A stretch of DNA of 56,137 bases from CAYNFH01 sp964396385 (lineage in GTDB: Bacteria > Armatimonadota > Chthonomonadetes > Chthonomonadales > CAJBBX01). The DNA is taken from the NCBI GenBank assembly GCA_964396385.1, contig CAYNFH010000011.1, forward strand, positions 1-56,137, given 5' to 3'. Both the position numbers and the translations under genes were made by a program. Within the stretch, counting starts at the first letter, position 1; every line of letters begins with the position of its first letter. The notes beneath the pieces were generated by a model. It saw only the letters and a list, made by a program, of their open reading frames with translations, did no database searches and was not told where the DNA came from. Of this stretch, positions 43,564 to 52,027 are shown piece after piece.

Positions 43564-45081
43564 CTATCGTCCAGGGGCCGGATGGGCGAAGTGCACCGTC
43601 ACAACGCTCCGCGGCGGCAGCGCCACTATGCCGTCCGCGCCGAGCGGCCCCAAGTCGCGCCACCGCTCCCCGCTCTCGCCCTCGGTGGAGCGATACACCG
43701 CGGTCGTGGCGCCCCGGAACCGCTCGCCCTCCACGGCCAAGGCTACCCGCCGCTCCTGCGGGGTGGGGTTAATGAGCACCGCTGCCAGCTCATCGCCGCC
43801 TGGCCCTACGTAAGCTGAGAACTCCACGGAAGGGTCGCTGCACTCCGCGTCTATCCGGTGCCAGCCCTCTCCCACAAACGCTGAAAAGTGCTTTACCGCG
43901 TAGAACCGCTCGCGTCGCTCCACACTGCCGTCGTAAGCATTGTAATAGACAAGCGCATACCCCGGCTGCGTCACGCTGCGCGCCAGGATCCACACCAGGT
44001 AGGCGCTGGCCCCTCCCACTGCCAGCGTATCGTGGATGTTGGAGGCGAGCTGGGTGAGCGTCGCCCCCTCAATAAACTCCGTCTGGAAGAGGGGCGTTCC
44101 CGTTCCATCGGAGTTATATGTCCGGCGTACGCTCTCCAGCAGGGACCGGAACTCGCGGTGGTCTGGCGTCTCCGCGCCGGAGCCGTAGATGTGAAACGAG
44201 ATCCCGAAGAGCCGGGAGAGGTCTGCACGGCCCGTGTCGGTCGCCGGGTCCACGAACTCCCGCGGGTGGCTCTTGCCGTCCGGCTCCTTCCGGATGGTGA
44301 ACGTCTCCGGGCCCAGAATCTTCGGCGCGGATGCTCCGATCGCGCTCTTAAGCCGGTCCGACACGGCCTGCAGCGCCCGGTCGTAACCGGCGAACGCAAA
44401 GCCGCCCGGTCCGGTGCCCTCAACCGGCAGGAACTGGCACCCCTCATACGCCACCGCGATGTCCAGCTCGTTCTGGAGCGCGATGTAGTCGGGGTATGCC
44501 CCGACAAGCGTCCTGAACCGGCGCAGGCTGGCCAGCCACCAGTCCGCGAACGGCCTGTACGCGTAGCTGCCGTCCGGATTCCGCTTGAGGGTTGCATTCC
44601 CAAGTCCCTTGTCGGTGCCGTCGGAGCGGCCGGATACCAGGCCGTTGCTCTTGAGGTCGCCCGGGGGCGACCAGGAGGTGAACATCAGCCGGACCGGGCT
44701 CTTGCCGCCTCGCCGCGCGGGCGTGCTCCACCGGCGCGCGCCGGAAGCGAACTCCCGCGTCCGCGCCTCGAAGGCCGCCTCCTGTCCCGCATAGCCGTAG
44801 TAGTTTCGAAGCCGCAGGATGTCCAGCTTGAGGTCCGAGAAGAGGGCGCGGTAGACTGCCTCCCGGTTGGAGAACCCGGCGAGCAGGTCGCCGGCGTAGG
44901 TCTGCGTGCCGCCGAACCCGTAGATGGGCTGCCGGACGGCTGAAGGGTGGAGGATAGCAGTGGCCGCCGATTCAGGTTGGCTCTGGAGGCTCTGTGCTGC
45001 GCCTCCGGAGGGAAAGGAAATCGCCGCCGCGATCATCGCGGCGGCGAGTAAGACACACTCTTGCGCGATCCTCGGGATCAC
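43564..45081 (-). CDS. Glycoside hydrolase family 30-like (glucuronoxylanase type), exported
   Basis: 505 residues from GTG 45081, which overlaps the stop of the small lipoprotein gene (GTGA). A signal peptide lies at 1-29 (up to GGAAQ). The (beta/alpha)8 barrel shows IYGFGGTQTYAG, MFTSWSPPGDLKSNG, acid/base E205 in ALQNELD and nucleophile E335 in LFQTEFIEG, and a C-terminal beta-domain (YAVKHFSAFV, VLINPTPQERRVAL) as in GH30. GH30 xylanases cut xylan beside glucuronic acid branches, which fits the CE15-like esterase in the same operon. The exact subfamily is not decided. Confidence 0.88.
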   Translation of the reverse strand: MIPRIAQECVLLAAAMIAAAISFPSGGAAQSLQSQPESAATAILHPSAVRQPIYGFGGTQTYAGDLLAGFSNREAVYRALFSDLKLDILRLRNYYGYAGQEAAFEARTREFASGARRWSTPARRGGKSPVRLMFTSWSPPGDLKSNGLVSGRSDGTDKGLGNATLKRNPDGSYAYRPFADWWLASLRRFRTLVGAYPDYIALQNELDIAVAYEGCQFLPVEGTGPGGFAFAGYDRALQAVSDRLKSAIGASAPKILGPETFTIRKEPDGKSHPREFVDPATDTGRADLSRLFGISFHIYGSGAETPDHREFRSLLESVRRTYNSDGTGTPLFQTEFIEGATLTQLASNIHDTLAVGGASAYLVWILARSVTQPGYALVYYNAYDGSVERRERFYAVKHFSAFVGEGWHRIDAECSDPSVEFSAYVGPGGDELAAVLINPTPQERRVALAVEGERFRGATTAVYRSTEGESGERWRDLGPLGADGIVALPPRSVVTVHFAHPAPGR

Positions 45082-45299
45082 TTCTTGCCGGGAACGCTGG
45101 AGTAGCCGGAGTGCGCCTGTATCTGCTGCTGGATGGCGGCGCGTGCTTCAGGCGGAATACTCGAGTTACTCTGGACGGTCTGCGCTTCTTGCTGCTTATC
45201 TACGCTGGAATCGCGGCTCTCGGCCATCGCCGGATTCTGCTTATGGCATCCTCCGGCGCCTACCAGAGCTACGGCCATTACCACCGCCGCGAAAGTCAC
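45078..45299 (-). CDS. Small lipoprotein of unknown function
   Basis: 73 residues from GTG 45299. VVMAVALVGAGGCHKQ is a lipoprotein signal with Cys18. The mature part is short, Gln/Ser-rich and without predicted fold (PEARAAIQQQIQAHSGYSSVPG). Translation is coupled to the GH30 gene by a GTGA overlap. It is likely the first gene of the seven-gene operon that runs to 38069. Confidence 0.7.
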   Translation of the reverse strand: MTFAAVVMAVALVGAGGCHKQNPAMAESRDSSVDKQQEAQTVQSNSSIPPEARAAIQQQIQAHSGYSSVPGKK

Positions 45300-45326
45300 A
45301 CCTACTCGGTCTGGCTGAAGGTACTT

Positions 45327-45386
45327 GGTTGATGGCTGGTAGACCGGATTCCGGAGCTATCAACCATCAACCATCAGCCATCGACT
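45327..45386. repeat. Mirrored heptamer element with GGATTCCGG core
   Basis: Left heptamers GGTTGAT, GGCTGGT (45327-45340), core AGACCGGATTCCGGAGCT, right heptamers ATCAACC, ATCAACC, ATCAGCC (45359-45379) and ATCGACT. The arms pair almost fully as a hairpin. It lies between the prepilin gene and the small lipoprotein gene and could end the prepilin transcript. Confidence 0.75.
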
Positions 45387-45388
45387 AC

Positions 45389-46204
45389 CTAGTACGGATA
45401 CCAGCCCTGGTTCACCGGGAAGTTGCCGATACCGCCGATGTAGATGTTCTTGTACCAGAGGATGCGGCCCTTCGCCATGGCCTTGGCGTGTCCGTCGCAG
45501 AAGATCATGTTGGAGGTGCCGGTGTGCCGGTAGCGCGGGAACATGCCGCAGCCTGCCCAGGTCCCGCCGCCGTTAGAGTTGGTGTAGTCGCAGTCCTTCT
45601 TCATGGCCAGGTCGTTGCCGTCATTGGATCCGCGTGGATTGCCAACGCCATGGCTGACCCAGTCCCACTCCCACGTATCGTAGTACGGGAAGTTCCAGAA
45701 CGTGTCGTTGCGGCCCTTCTCGACCATCAGGACCTTGTCTGCGGGTGCGTCAACCACAGCCAATGAACTGGTCGACTTGGTGCCGCAGTTCCAGTTGCTT
45801 GGGCACAGGTCCATATGGAGGCCGTACTTGAAGCTCTGGGTCTGGTCGGGGGCAGACGGGCAGCTATAGATCCCGCTGATGCCCCAGCTCTGCTGCGAGC
45901 CGTCAGCATTGGTGTACCGGTCGCCGTTCTTCACGTATGGCCACACTATGGACGCCCAGGACTGCTGTACCCCGCACTTTGCTCCGCCACCGCCGTATTC
46001 AGACATCGGGTACGTCTCATCATAGTCCTGCACGTACATCATGATCGCGGTGCCTATCTCCTTCTGGTTGGACAGGCAGGTGATGGCGCGGGCCTTCTCG
46101 CGGGCCTGCGCGAACACCGGGAACAGGATGGCGGCCAGGATCGCGATGATGGCGATGACGACGAGTAGCTCGATTAGCGTAAAGCCGTTCGATCTGCGTT
46201 CCAT
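45389..46204 (-). CDS. Type IV prepilin-like DUF1559 protein with H-x9-DG motif
   Basis: 271 residues from ATG 46204, with AGGAG 5 nt upstream. SNGFTLIELLVVIAIIAILAAILFPVF is a class III signal: cleavage between G7 and F8, with E12 as the mature Glu5. The rest is DUF1559, with REKARAITCLSNQKEIGTAIMMYVQDYDE and, near the end, H-TGTSNMIFC-DG (H-x9-DG). These pseudopilins are hugely expanded in Armatimonadota and Planctomycetota; their role is uncertain (surface or secretion). Its position downstream of the LacI gene, in a sugar locus, suggests a role at the cell surface during polysaccharide use. Confidence 0.93.
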   Translation of the reverse strand: MERRSNGFTLIELLVVIAIIAILAAILFPVFAQAREKARAITCLSNQKEIGTAIMMYVQDYDETYPMSEYGGGGAKCGVQQSWASIVWPYVKNGDRYTNADGSQQSWGISGIYSCPSAPDQTQSFKYGLHMDLCPSNWNCGTKSTSSLAVVDAPADKVLMVEKGRNDTFWNFPYYDTWEWDWVSHGVGNPRGSNDGNDLAMKKDCDYTNSNGGGTWAGCGMFPRYRHTGTSNMIFCDGHAKAMAKGRILWYKNIYIGGIGNFPVNQGWYPY

Positions 46205-46303
46205 CTGTTCTCCTCTCTGAGCATTCTGCTCATTGCTGCACTGCATCGTAATGAGTGCGGCTCGTTGCCCGGCCGTGCAACCATCTGCCGGTCGGGACGT
46301 TGT

Positions 46304-47350
46304 CTATAATCCGGGGGGTGGAGACGCGGTTGAGCCTCGCACAATCAGCGAAGGCTCATACACCTCCGTAGTGTCTGCCACGGGCTCGTGGTTGATCTTG
46401 GCCGCCAGCAAGCGCACCGCCCGCTGCCCCATCTCGCTGAGGGGCTGGCGTATCGTGGTGAGCGGCGGCTGGACCAGAGAGCAGGCCTGGATGTCGTCGA
46501 ACCCCACGATAGAGAGGTCCTCCGGGACGCGCAGCCCGAGGTCGTTCGCGGCCCGCAGTGTGGACAGCGCGATAAAGTCGTTGCCGCCGAAGACCGCCGT
46601 AGGTCGGTCCGGCATTTCCAGCAGTCGCCGGGCCGATTCGTAGCTCAGCGACAGCGAATAGGCGCTGGAAACGAGGTAGTGAGGCGGGACGGTGACGCCC
46701 GCGTCCGATAGCGCATTTAGAAACCCCTGCCGTCGCGGCGCAACGCTCGACTGGTTCTCGCTGCCCATGACGTGCGCGATGCGCGTGTGGCCCAGCGAGA
46801 GCAGGTGTTCGGCGGCGAGGCGGGCTCCCTTTTCGTTGTCTACATCCACGGAGGGGAGCCCGATGTCGTGACACGGGGCGGAAACGACCACCACCGGCAT
46901 TCCGAGCGCGGCGAGGCCTTCCGCCATGTCTGAGTCGGAGAGGGGAGCGACCACTACCACTCCGTCCGTACGGCGGTCCCGGAAGGGAGCCGCAGACTGC
47001 TCCGCGTCCGACCAAGGCTCCGTAAAGAGCGTCACGTTAAAGCCGGCCTCAGCCGAAGCGGTGAAGATCCCCTCCAGTACGGCGGTGGCGTATGCGTTGG
47101 TGACGATGGCCGGCTCTACTTTGCCGAAGAGCACGCCGATGGTGTTGATGCGCCGGTGCACCAGCCCACGGGCCATGGCGTTGGGGTGGAACTCCAGGCG
47201 GCGCATGGTATCCAGCACCTTCATCCGGGTGGCGGCGCGCACCGGCCGCGGGCCGTTGTTGAGCACGTAGGAGACGGTGGCAACGGAGACTCCACTCTCC
47301 CTCGCTACGTCGCGGATAGTGACGGTTGTGCCTCGACGTCGTGGTTCCAA
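46304..47350 (-). CDS. LacI-family transcription regulator
   Basis: 348 residues from TTG 47350 (AAGGGA 5 nt upstream). The HTH and hinge are VTIRDVARESGVSVATVSYVLNNGPRPVRAATRMKVLDTMRRLEFHPNAMARGL, and the rest is a periplasmic-binding-protein-like sensor domain (TDGVVVVAP, GGNDFIALSTLRAANDLGLRVPEDLSIVGFDD, PPLTTIRQP). It should bind a sugar and release its operators. Two operators sit in its own promoter and a third precedes the importer-2 operon, so it represses itself and that importer. Confidence 0.95.
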   Translation of the reverse strand: MEPRRRGTTVTIRDVARESGVSVATVSYVLNNGPRPVRAATRMKVLDTMRRLEFHPNAMARGLVHRRINTIGVLFGKVEPAIVTNAYATAVLEGIFTASAEAGFNVTLFTEPWSDAEQSAAPFRDRRTDGVVVVAPLSDSDMAEGLAALGMPVVVVSAPCHDIGLPSVDVDNEKGARLAAEHLLSLGHTRIAHVMGSENQSSVAPRRQGFLNALSDAGVTVPPHYLVSSAYSLSLSYESARRLLEMPDRPTAVFGGNDFIALSTLRAANDLGLRVPEDLSIVGFDDIQACSLVQPPLTTIRQPLSEMGQRAVRLLAAKINHEPVADTTEVYEPSLIVRGSTASPPPGL

Positions 47351-47393
47351 GGCAATCCCTTGTGGCGGAGTAGGGCAGACTAATCGCCCAGTT

Positions 47394-47405
47394 CTAAGCG
47401 GTTAG
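47394..47405. promoter_or_regulatory. LacI operator 1: CTAAGCGGTTAG
   Basis: A near-palindrome with the central CG typical of LacI-family sites. It lies just downstream of the -10 of the LacI promoter. Confidence 0.65.
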
Positions 47406-47408
47406 ATT

Positions 47409-47437
47409 ATCTTAACGCTAAACGGTTAGATTGTCAA
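47409..47437 (-). promoter_or_regulatory. Promoter of the LacI gene
   Basis: On the minus strand TTGACA (47437-47432), a 17-nt spacer and TAAGAT (47414-47409). Operator 2 lies inside the spacer, so repressor bound there would block polymerase. Confidence 0.6.
47418..47429. promoter_or_regulatory. LacI operator 2: CTAAACGGTTAG
   Basis: Centre 24 bp from operator 1. The same core recurs at 50676-50687. Confidence 0.65.
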
Positions 47438-47477
47438 TATACCCTTGGACAGAAATTGCTACCGCACTCCGCGGAGG

Positions 47478-48380
47478 TTACCCCTTCACGGCGCCGGTGG
47501 TGAGGCCGGCCACGAACTCCTTCTGCAGCGCCATAAAGAGCAGGATCACCGGCAGGACGCAGAGCAGCGTGCCCGCCAGCATGGTGGAGTAGGACTGCGC
47601 ATATTGCCCGATGAGCTGGGCAATGCCAATCGGCAGCGTGAACCGGGCGCTGCTGTGGAGCAGGATCTGCGGCCAGAGGAAGCTGTTCCAGGAGGCCATG
47701 AAGCTGATCAGGCAGAACGCCCCGATCATCGGCCGGGAGACCGGCATCACCACGTCCAGATAGATGCGGAACTCGGAGCAGCCGTCAATCCGCGCCGCCT
47801 GAAGCAGCTCATCCGGCACCTGCAGGATGGCCTGCCGGAACAGGAAGATGCCGAACACGTTGATCGCCCCCGGAATGATCACGCCTGGATAGGTGTCCAC
47901 CAGACCCATCCGGTAGATAAGCTCATAAAGGGGGGCCATGATCACCTGGCCAGGGATCATCATGGTGGCCAGCATCAGGATCATGATCTGCTTCTTGCCC
48001 CGGAACTCATACTTGGCCAGCGCGAAGCCCGCCAGCGATGCGAAGAAGAGCTGCACCATCACCGTGGTCGTCGACACGAAGATGCTGTTGATGAAGTACC
48101 GGAAGAACGGCATCTTCTGGAACAGGTCGCGGAAGTTCCCCAGCGTCGCGCGCGGCCCGAAGACGGTGTAGTGGAACAGGTCGTCCGGCGGCTTAGCCGC
48201 GGCGGCTACTAGCCAGACCAGTGGGATGACCGTCAGCGCAGCCAGCGCCAATAGGACCACATACGTAACCGCGCGCACAAGAAGCAGTGACACGGCGACG
48301 CGGCGACGCGGCGACGCCGCGATTCCCGGCTCGCCCCATCGCCCCATCGCCCCATCGCCCCATCCGGAGGCAGCTCGCAC
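47478..48380 (-). CDS. Sugar ABC transporter permease, MalG type (importer 2)
   Basis: 300 residues from GTG 48380, preceded by GGGAGG at 8 nt. Six membrane helices, EAA loop QAARIDGCSEFRIYLDVVMPVSRPMIGA and C-terminus KEFVAGLTTGAVKG. Residues 5-29 are coded by 8-nt tandem repeats (48293-48363) and are not typical of the family, whose first helix begins near residue 30; GTG 48293 is an alternative start without a Shine-Dalgarno. The gene begins almost at the stop of the MalF-type gene. No ATPase gene is near. Confidence 0.92.
   Translation of the reverse strand: MRAASGWGDGAMGRWGEPGIAASPRRRVAVSLLLVRAVTYVVLLALAALTVIPLVWLVAAAAKPPDDLFHYTVFGPRATLGNFRDLFQKMPFFRYFINSIFVSTTTVMVQLFFASLAGFALAKYEFRGKKQIMILMLATMMIPGQVIMAPLYELIYRMGLVDTYPGVIIPGAINVFGIFLFRQAILQVPDELLQAARIDGCSEFRIYLDVVMPVSRPMIGAFCLISFMASWNSFLWPQILLHSSARFTLPIGIAQLIGQYAQSYSTMLAGTLLCVLPVILLFMALQKEFVAGLTTGAVKG
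48293..48363. repeat. Mirrored octamer element inside the permease 5' end
   Basis: Three CGGCGACG units (48293-48316), a core with GATTCCCGG (48317-48331), and four CGCCCCAT units (48332-48363). The layout copies the heptamer elements but with 8-nt units. It lies within the N-terminal codons of the MalG-type permease if GTG 48380 is used; a change of one unit shifts the frame. Confidence 0.75.
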
Positions 48381-48381
48381 C

Positions 48382-49332
48382 TCAGTCGCCTCCCTTCCAC
48401 GCTCCCGTCACCCTTAACTGAAACAGGCTGATCACCAGCACGATGAAGGCCAGGGTCCAGCCAATGGCGGACGCATACCCCAGGTCGCCGGTTACGAACC
48501 CCTGCCCGTACAGATACATCACGATGGTCAGCCCCGACTGGTCCGGCCCCGAGCTCTGGCCCAGCAGGATCCAGGGCAGCTCGAAGAGCTGAAACGACCC
48601 GATGGTCGACATCACCACCACGAACACGGCCACCGGCTTGATGCCCGGCACCGTCACCGCCCAGAACTGCCGCCAGCTATTCGCGCCGTCCACCAGAGCG
48701 GCCTCGTAGAGCTCCCGGTCCACGGCCTGAAGCGCCGCCAGGAAGTAGATCATATTGAAGCCCACGTACATCCAGAGCGAAGTGAGGACCAGCGCCGGCA
48801 TGACCAGCCCGGAGTCCGCCAGCCACTTGGTGTCGATGGGTATGCGCGGCAGGACGGTATGGATGCCCCGGTTGATCAGGCCGTACTGTGGCAGGAACAG
48901 CACCGTGAACAGCACGCCCACAAACACCTGGCCCACCAGGTTGGGCGAGAAGAAAGCCAGCCGCAGCCACTCCCGGCCCTTGACCCAGCGAGCGCTCAGC
49001 AGCAGCGCCAGCCCCAGCGAGAGCGGGAGCTGCAGAAAGACCGACCAGAAGGCGAAGACCGCCGTGTTCCACACCGCCTTGTGGAAGTCCGGATCCGTCA
49101 GCAGGAAGCGGTAGTTGCCGAGCCCCACGTAGACGGGGTCTTTCGGACCGTTGGTCATGTAGAGCGAAAGGATCACGCTCTTCACGATGGGGTAGAGCCC
49201 GAACGTGCAGAAGATGAGGATGAACGGCAGTACGAAGAGATACGGTGCATTCCGCTGCTGGAACCGGAACAGCCGTGAGCTCTCCGACGGCTTCCGCTCA
49301 ACGGGCGCCAGCTCTTCAACGGTCGCGCTCAA
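48382..49332 (-). CDS. Sugar ABC transporter permease, MalF type (importer 2)
   Basis: 316 residues from TTG 49332, which overlaps the stop of the binding-protein gene (TTGA) and has AGGAA 6 nt upstream. The open frame continues upstream only in shadow of that gene. Six membrane helices (APYLFVLPFILIFCTFGLYPIVKSVILSLYM first), EAA loop YEAALVDGANSWRQFWAVTVPGIKPVAVF. Partner of the MalG-type permease. Confidence 0.92.
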   Translation of the reverse strand: MSATVEELAPVERKPSESSRLFRFQQRNAPYLFVLPFILIFCTFGLYPIVKSVILSLYMTNGPKDPVYVGLGNYRFLLTDPDFHKAVWNTAVFAFWSVFLQLPLSLGLALLLSARWVKGREWLRLAFFSPNLVGQVFVGVLFTVLFLPQYGLINRGIHTVLPRIPIDTKWLADSGLVMPALVLTSLWMYVGFNMIYFLAALQAVDRELYEAALVDGANSWRQFWAVTVPGIKPVAVFVVVMSTIGSFQLFELPWILLGQSSGPDQSGLTIVMYLYGQGFVTGDLGYASAIGWTLAFIVLVISLFQLRVTGAWKGGD

Positions 49333-50666
49333 TACGGGTTCCTCGCTACCAGCCGCCGCACCTCGTCCGCGCTGCGCTTCAGCTCTCGCCGGCAAACCTG
49401 GTCGAAGCCCTGGTCGGCGGTCAGCTTGTACTGCTGGACGCACCGGACGATCGCCTCGCCCAGCTTGTTCTTCGCGGTCTGGATGAAGGGGCTGGTGTAC
49501 TGGGATGGACACTCCGGCGCCAGGTTGGCGTACAGCCGCCCGATGCGCTGGTTGGACCAGTAGGGGCGCGGCTCGTTAAAAGCCGGCAGCTTCCACGCCT
49601 CCGGCAGGCAGGGGAGGATGTTGTTATCCTCAAACCGTCTGGCGAGGTCCGCCTTATTGAGATACAGGTACAGCGCCAGCTCCCACGCCAGGTCTTTGTT
49701 CCCGCACTTCTTGGTGATGCCCATCATGGTGCCGCCCCAGGTGGAGGTGCGGATGCCGCCCGGAGATACGGCCGGGAAGGGCATGAGCGCCATCTTGCCG
49801 GCCATGTGGGCCACGTCCTTCTCGATGCCCTTGGTGCGCCAGTCCGGTGCTATCACGCTCAGAAAATACTCGCCTTCCAGCGCTTGCGTAATGACCAGCC
49901 CGCTCGCCATGCTGCTCCCGATGCGGTTGGGACCCGCGACCAGCGGCACGTACCACTTCATGAGGTCCACCGCGGTCTGGTTGTCGAAGATCACGTTACC
50001 GTACGGGTCAAAGTACCCGCCCCCGCGCTGGAACAGGAGCGGCTCGAAGCTCTGGCCGCCGTTGTCCACGAACTCGACCATGTAGCGCGGGTTGCTGGGG
50101 TCCAGGCGCGTGATCCGACGGCCTTCGCGGATGAAGTCGTCCCACGTCTTGATCTTGGCCGCATCGATGTGCAGTCGCTCGAAAGCCTCCCGGTTGTACG
50201 CCAGCATGCACGGGTGCACGTCGTGCGGCAGGCCGAAGATGCGGCCCTGCTTGGTGTAGGGGGAGAAGCGTGCCTTCACCATGCGGTCGTAGAGGCCCGA
50301 GCTCTTGAGGCGGTCGGTGAGGTCCTCGAACCCTACGTGCTTCAGCGGACCGCGGAAGAAAGCACCCGCCCACGTGATCTCCATTTCGCACAGGTCCGGC
50401 ACGTCTACGTCGGCAAGGAACGCGGACTGGAGCCTGGGCGAGAGCGCGTTTCCCGCGACCAGATCCACCCGCACCTTCACGCCGGGGTGCGCCTTCTCGA
50501 AGGCCGGTATGGCGTCCAGGTACGAGTCACGGTGCTCCTTCGAGAAGACCCAGAGCACCAGTGTGGCGTCCTTCCGCCCGGCCGGATGCACGGCAAGCCA
50601 GGCGCCGGAAACGAGCGAGAGACAGAGCAGACAGAGGGCCGCAAGCCCGTAGGGAAAGGTTCTCAT
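49329..50666 (-). CDS. Extracellular sugar-binding protein (importer 2)
   Basis: 445 residues from ATG 50666. A signal peptide or anchor lies at 1-28 (FPYGLAALCLLCLSLVSGAWLAVHP); no lipobox Cys is well placed. The mature part is a type 1 solute-binding protein (TLVLWVFSKEHRDSYLDAIPAFEKAHPGVKV, TWDDFIREGRRITRLDPSNPRYMVEF, GTMMGITKKCGNKDLAWEL). First gene of the importer-2 operon. A LacI-type operator lies 10 nt upstream of the ATG (50676-50687), so expression should follow the sugar sensed by the LacI protein. Confidence 0.92.
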   Translation of the reverse strand: MRTFPYGLAALCLLCLSLVSGAWLAVHPAGRKDATLVLWVFSKEHRDSYLDAIPAFEKAHPGVKVRVDLVAGNALSPRLQSAFLADVDVPDLCEMEITWAGAFFRGPLKHVGFEDLTDRLKSSGLYDRMVKARFSPYTKQGRIFGLPHDVHPCMLAYNREAFERLHIDAAKIKTWDDFIREGRRITRLDPSNPRYMVEFVDNGGQSFEPLLFQRGGGYFDPYGNVIFDNQTAVDLMKWYVPLVAGPNRIGSSMASGLVITQALEGEYFLSVIAPDWRTKGIEKDVAHMAGKMALMPFPAVSPGGIRTSTWGGTMMGITKKCGNKDLAWELALYLYLNKADLARRFEDNNILPCLPEAWKLPAFNEPRPYWSNQRIGRLYANLAPECPSQYTSPFIQTAKNKLGEAIVRCVQQYKLTADQGFDQVCRRELKRSADEVRRLVARNPY

Positions 50667-50675
50667 GCGTCCAGT

Positions 50676-50687
50676 CGAAACGGTTAG
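50676..50687. promoter_or_regulatory. LacI operator 3: CGAAACGGTTAG
   Basis: 11 of 12 positions equal operator 2, with shared flank GATTG. Located directly upstream of the importer-2 operon. Confidence 0.6.
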
Positions 50688-50743
50688 ATTGCCCCCAGAT
50701 TCACGCGCTCCCGCTCCATTTCCTCCCTCTCAGTGCGACCGAC

Positions 50744-51883
50744 TTAGGCGGGAGCGCGGCCGTAGTCCCGGATCTTGAGGGTCTCGCCGCCCCTGAGCGC
50801 CGACTGGTGCGCGACAATGCCCGGCAGTGTGTACGCGACGGCCTCATAGACGTCCACCGCCGGCCATCGGTCCTCCACGATGGCGCGGACAAACTCGTGG
50901 GTGACGAAGGTGTGCGTGTCCCAATGACCCGTCCGGACCCGCATGGGCTCCGGCAGCCGCTCCATGTAGTCCGGCAGCCGGTGCGGCTCGATGGTTACCT
51001 TGCCTTCCGGATAGCCGTCGCGCAAGACAGTCTGCCCCTCCTTGCCGATGCGCACAATCGTGCTGGGTCCGCCTTCCGGCCGCTCCATGAAGCAGGAGAG
51101 GCGGTCCCCGAGGAACTGGCCCCGTTCGGTGCCTCCGGCAGCCACGTGCCAGTAGACCGCGACTCGCGCCGCGTGTCCCCCCGACGTCTTGAAGAACGCG
51201 GTCGTGTTCCAGTAGGGGTTCTGGTAAGGATTGGTCTGCAGAATCTCGTGACCGTCGCCCCAGCCCAGCGCCTGTACCTCCACCAGCCGCTCCCCGGTCA
51301 CCGGGACGATCATGCCGGTGCAGTGGGTAGGGTAGTGCATGGGCGGAAATCCGTACCGCCAAGTGGGCCGGCCGGACTCGTCGTACATGAGCTCAATCAG
51401 GCCTTCGTGGTGGTACTCCGACTCGGAATAGAAAATGGTTCCGAATTCGCCGGCTTCCGCCAGCTCGCGGCTGGCGATGATCTCGGCGCGGTAGTAGCTG
51501 GTCTCCGCCATCATGTACTTCATGCCGGTGCGGGTGACGCAGTCCAGCAGCCGCTCCAGCTCTTCCACGCTCATGCCCGCCGGGACGGCGCTGATCACGT
51601 GCTTGCCGGCTTCCATCGCCTCGAGCGACATCGGAACGTGCATGCTGGGCGGCGTGAACACCGCCACGGCGTTCAGGCCGGGATGCTTGAGCATCTCACG
51701 GAAATCGCGGTAGGTGGAATCGACACCGTAGGTGGCCGCGAGGTGCTTGAGCCGGTCCGGCCGTTGCTCGCAGACGGCGCCGACCTGGCAATCCGGGTCC
51801 AGGTGCCACTGGAAGTTGGACCCGAATCCTCCACCAACCACGCCTATGCGGACATTTCGATCAGATGGCCTGCTGGATTGCAT
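50744..51883 (-). CDS. Gfo/Idh/MocA-family oxidoreductase
   Basis: 379 residues from ATG 51883, where homology begins. NVRIGVVGGGFGSNFQ is the Rossmann start, VFTPPSMHVPMSLEAMEAGKHVISAVPAGM holds the usual dinucleotide-site motif (normally EKP; here AVPA, so the catalytic Lys is replaced), and YYRAEIIASRELAEAGEFGTIFYSESEYHHEG begins the substrate domain. These enzymes oxidise or reduce sugars and inositols with a tightly held NAD(P). With the EKP Lys missing, classic dehydrogenase activity is doubtful. It lies upstream of the importer-2 operon and divergent from the GH52 gene. Confidence 0.88.
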   Translation of the reverse strand: MQSSRPSDRNVRIGVVGGGFGSNFQWHLDPDCQVGAVCEQRPDRLKHLAATYGVDSTYRDFREMLKHPGLNAVAVFTPPSMHVPMSLEAMEAGKHVISAVPAGMSVEELERLLDCVTRTGMKYMMAETSYYRAEIIASRELAEAGEFGTIFYSESEYHHEGLIELMYDESGRPTWRYGFPPMHYPTHCTGMIVPVTGERLVEVQALGWGDGHEILQTNPYQNPYWNTTAFFKTSGGHAARVAVYWHVAAGGTERGQFLGDRLSCFMERPEGGPSTIVRIGKEGQTVLRDGYPEGKVTIEPHRLPDYMERLPEPMRVRTGHWDTHTFVTHEFVRAIVEDRWPAVDVYEAVAYTLPGIVAHQSALRGGETLKIRDYGRAPA

Positions 51884-52027
51884 TCGCGTATCACCCAACC
51901 TCAGATTACCCGACCGGCCGGAATCCGTCATGCATTCGGATCAAGTCCATAATGGAAGAGGCGGCCATTCAGCCGCATCCGCAGAACGGCGTATTTCGTG
52001 GCGCGGGTGCGGTGCAAGGCGGAGCGA

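Noticed and set aside
48293..48363. Possible CRISPR-like array
   Set aside because: Units are 8 nt in direct tandem with no spacers, so these are simple tandem repeats.
50561..51952. 463-codon plus frame opposite the Gfo/Idh gene
   Set aside because: Shadow frame without domains; the minus strand encodes the family hallmarks.
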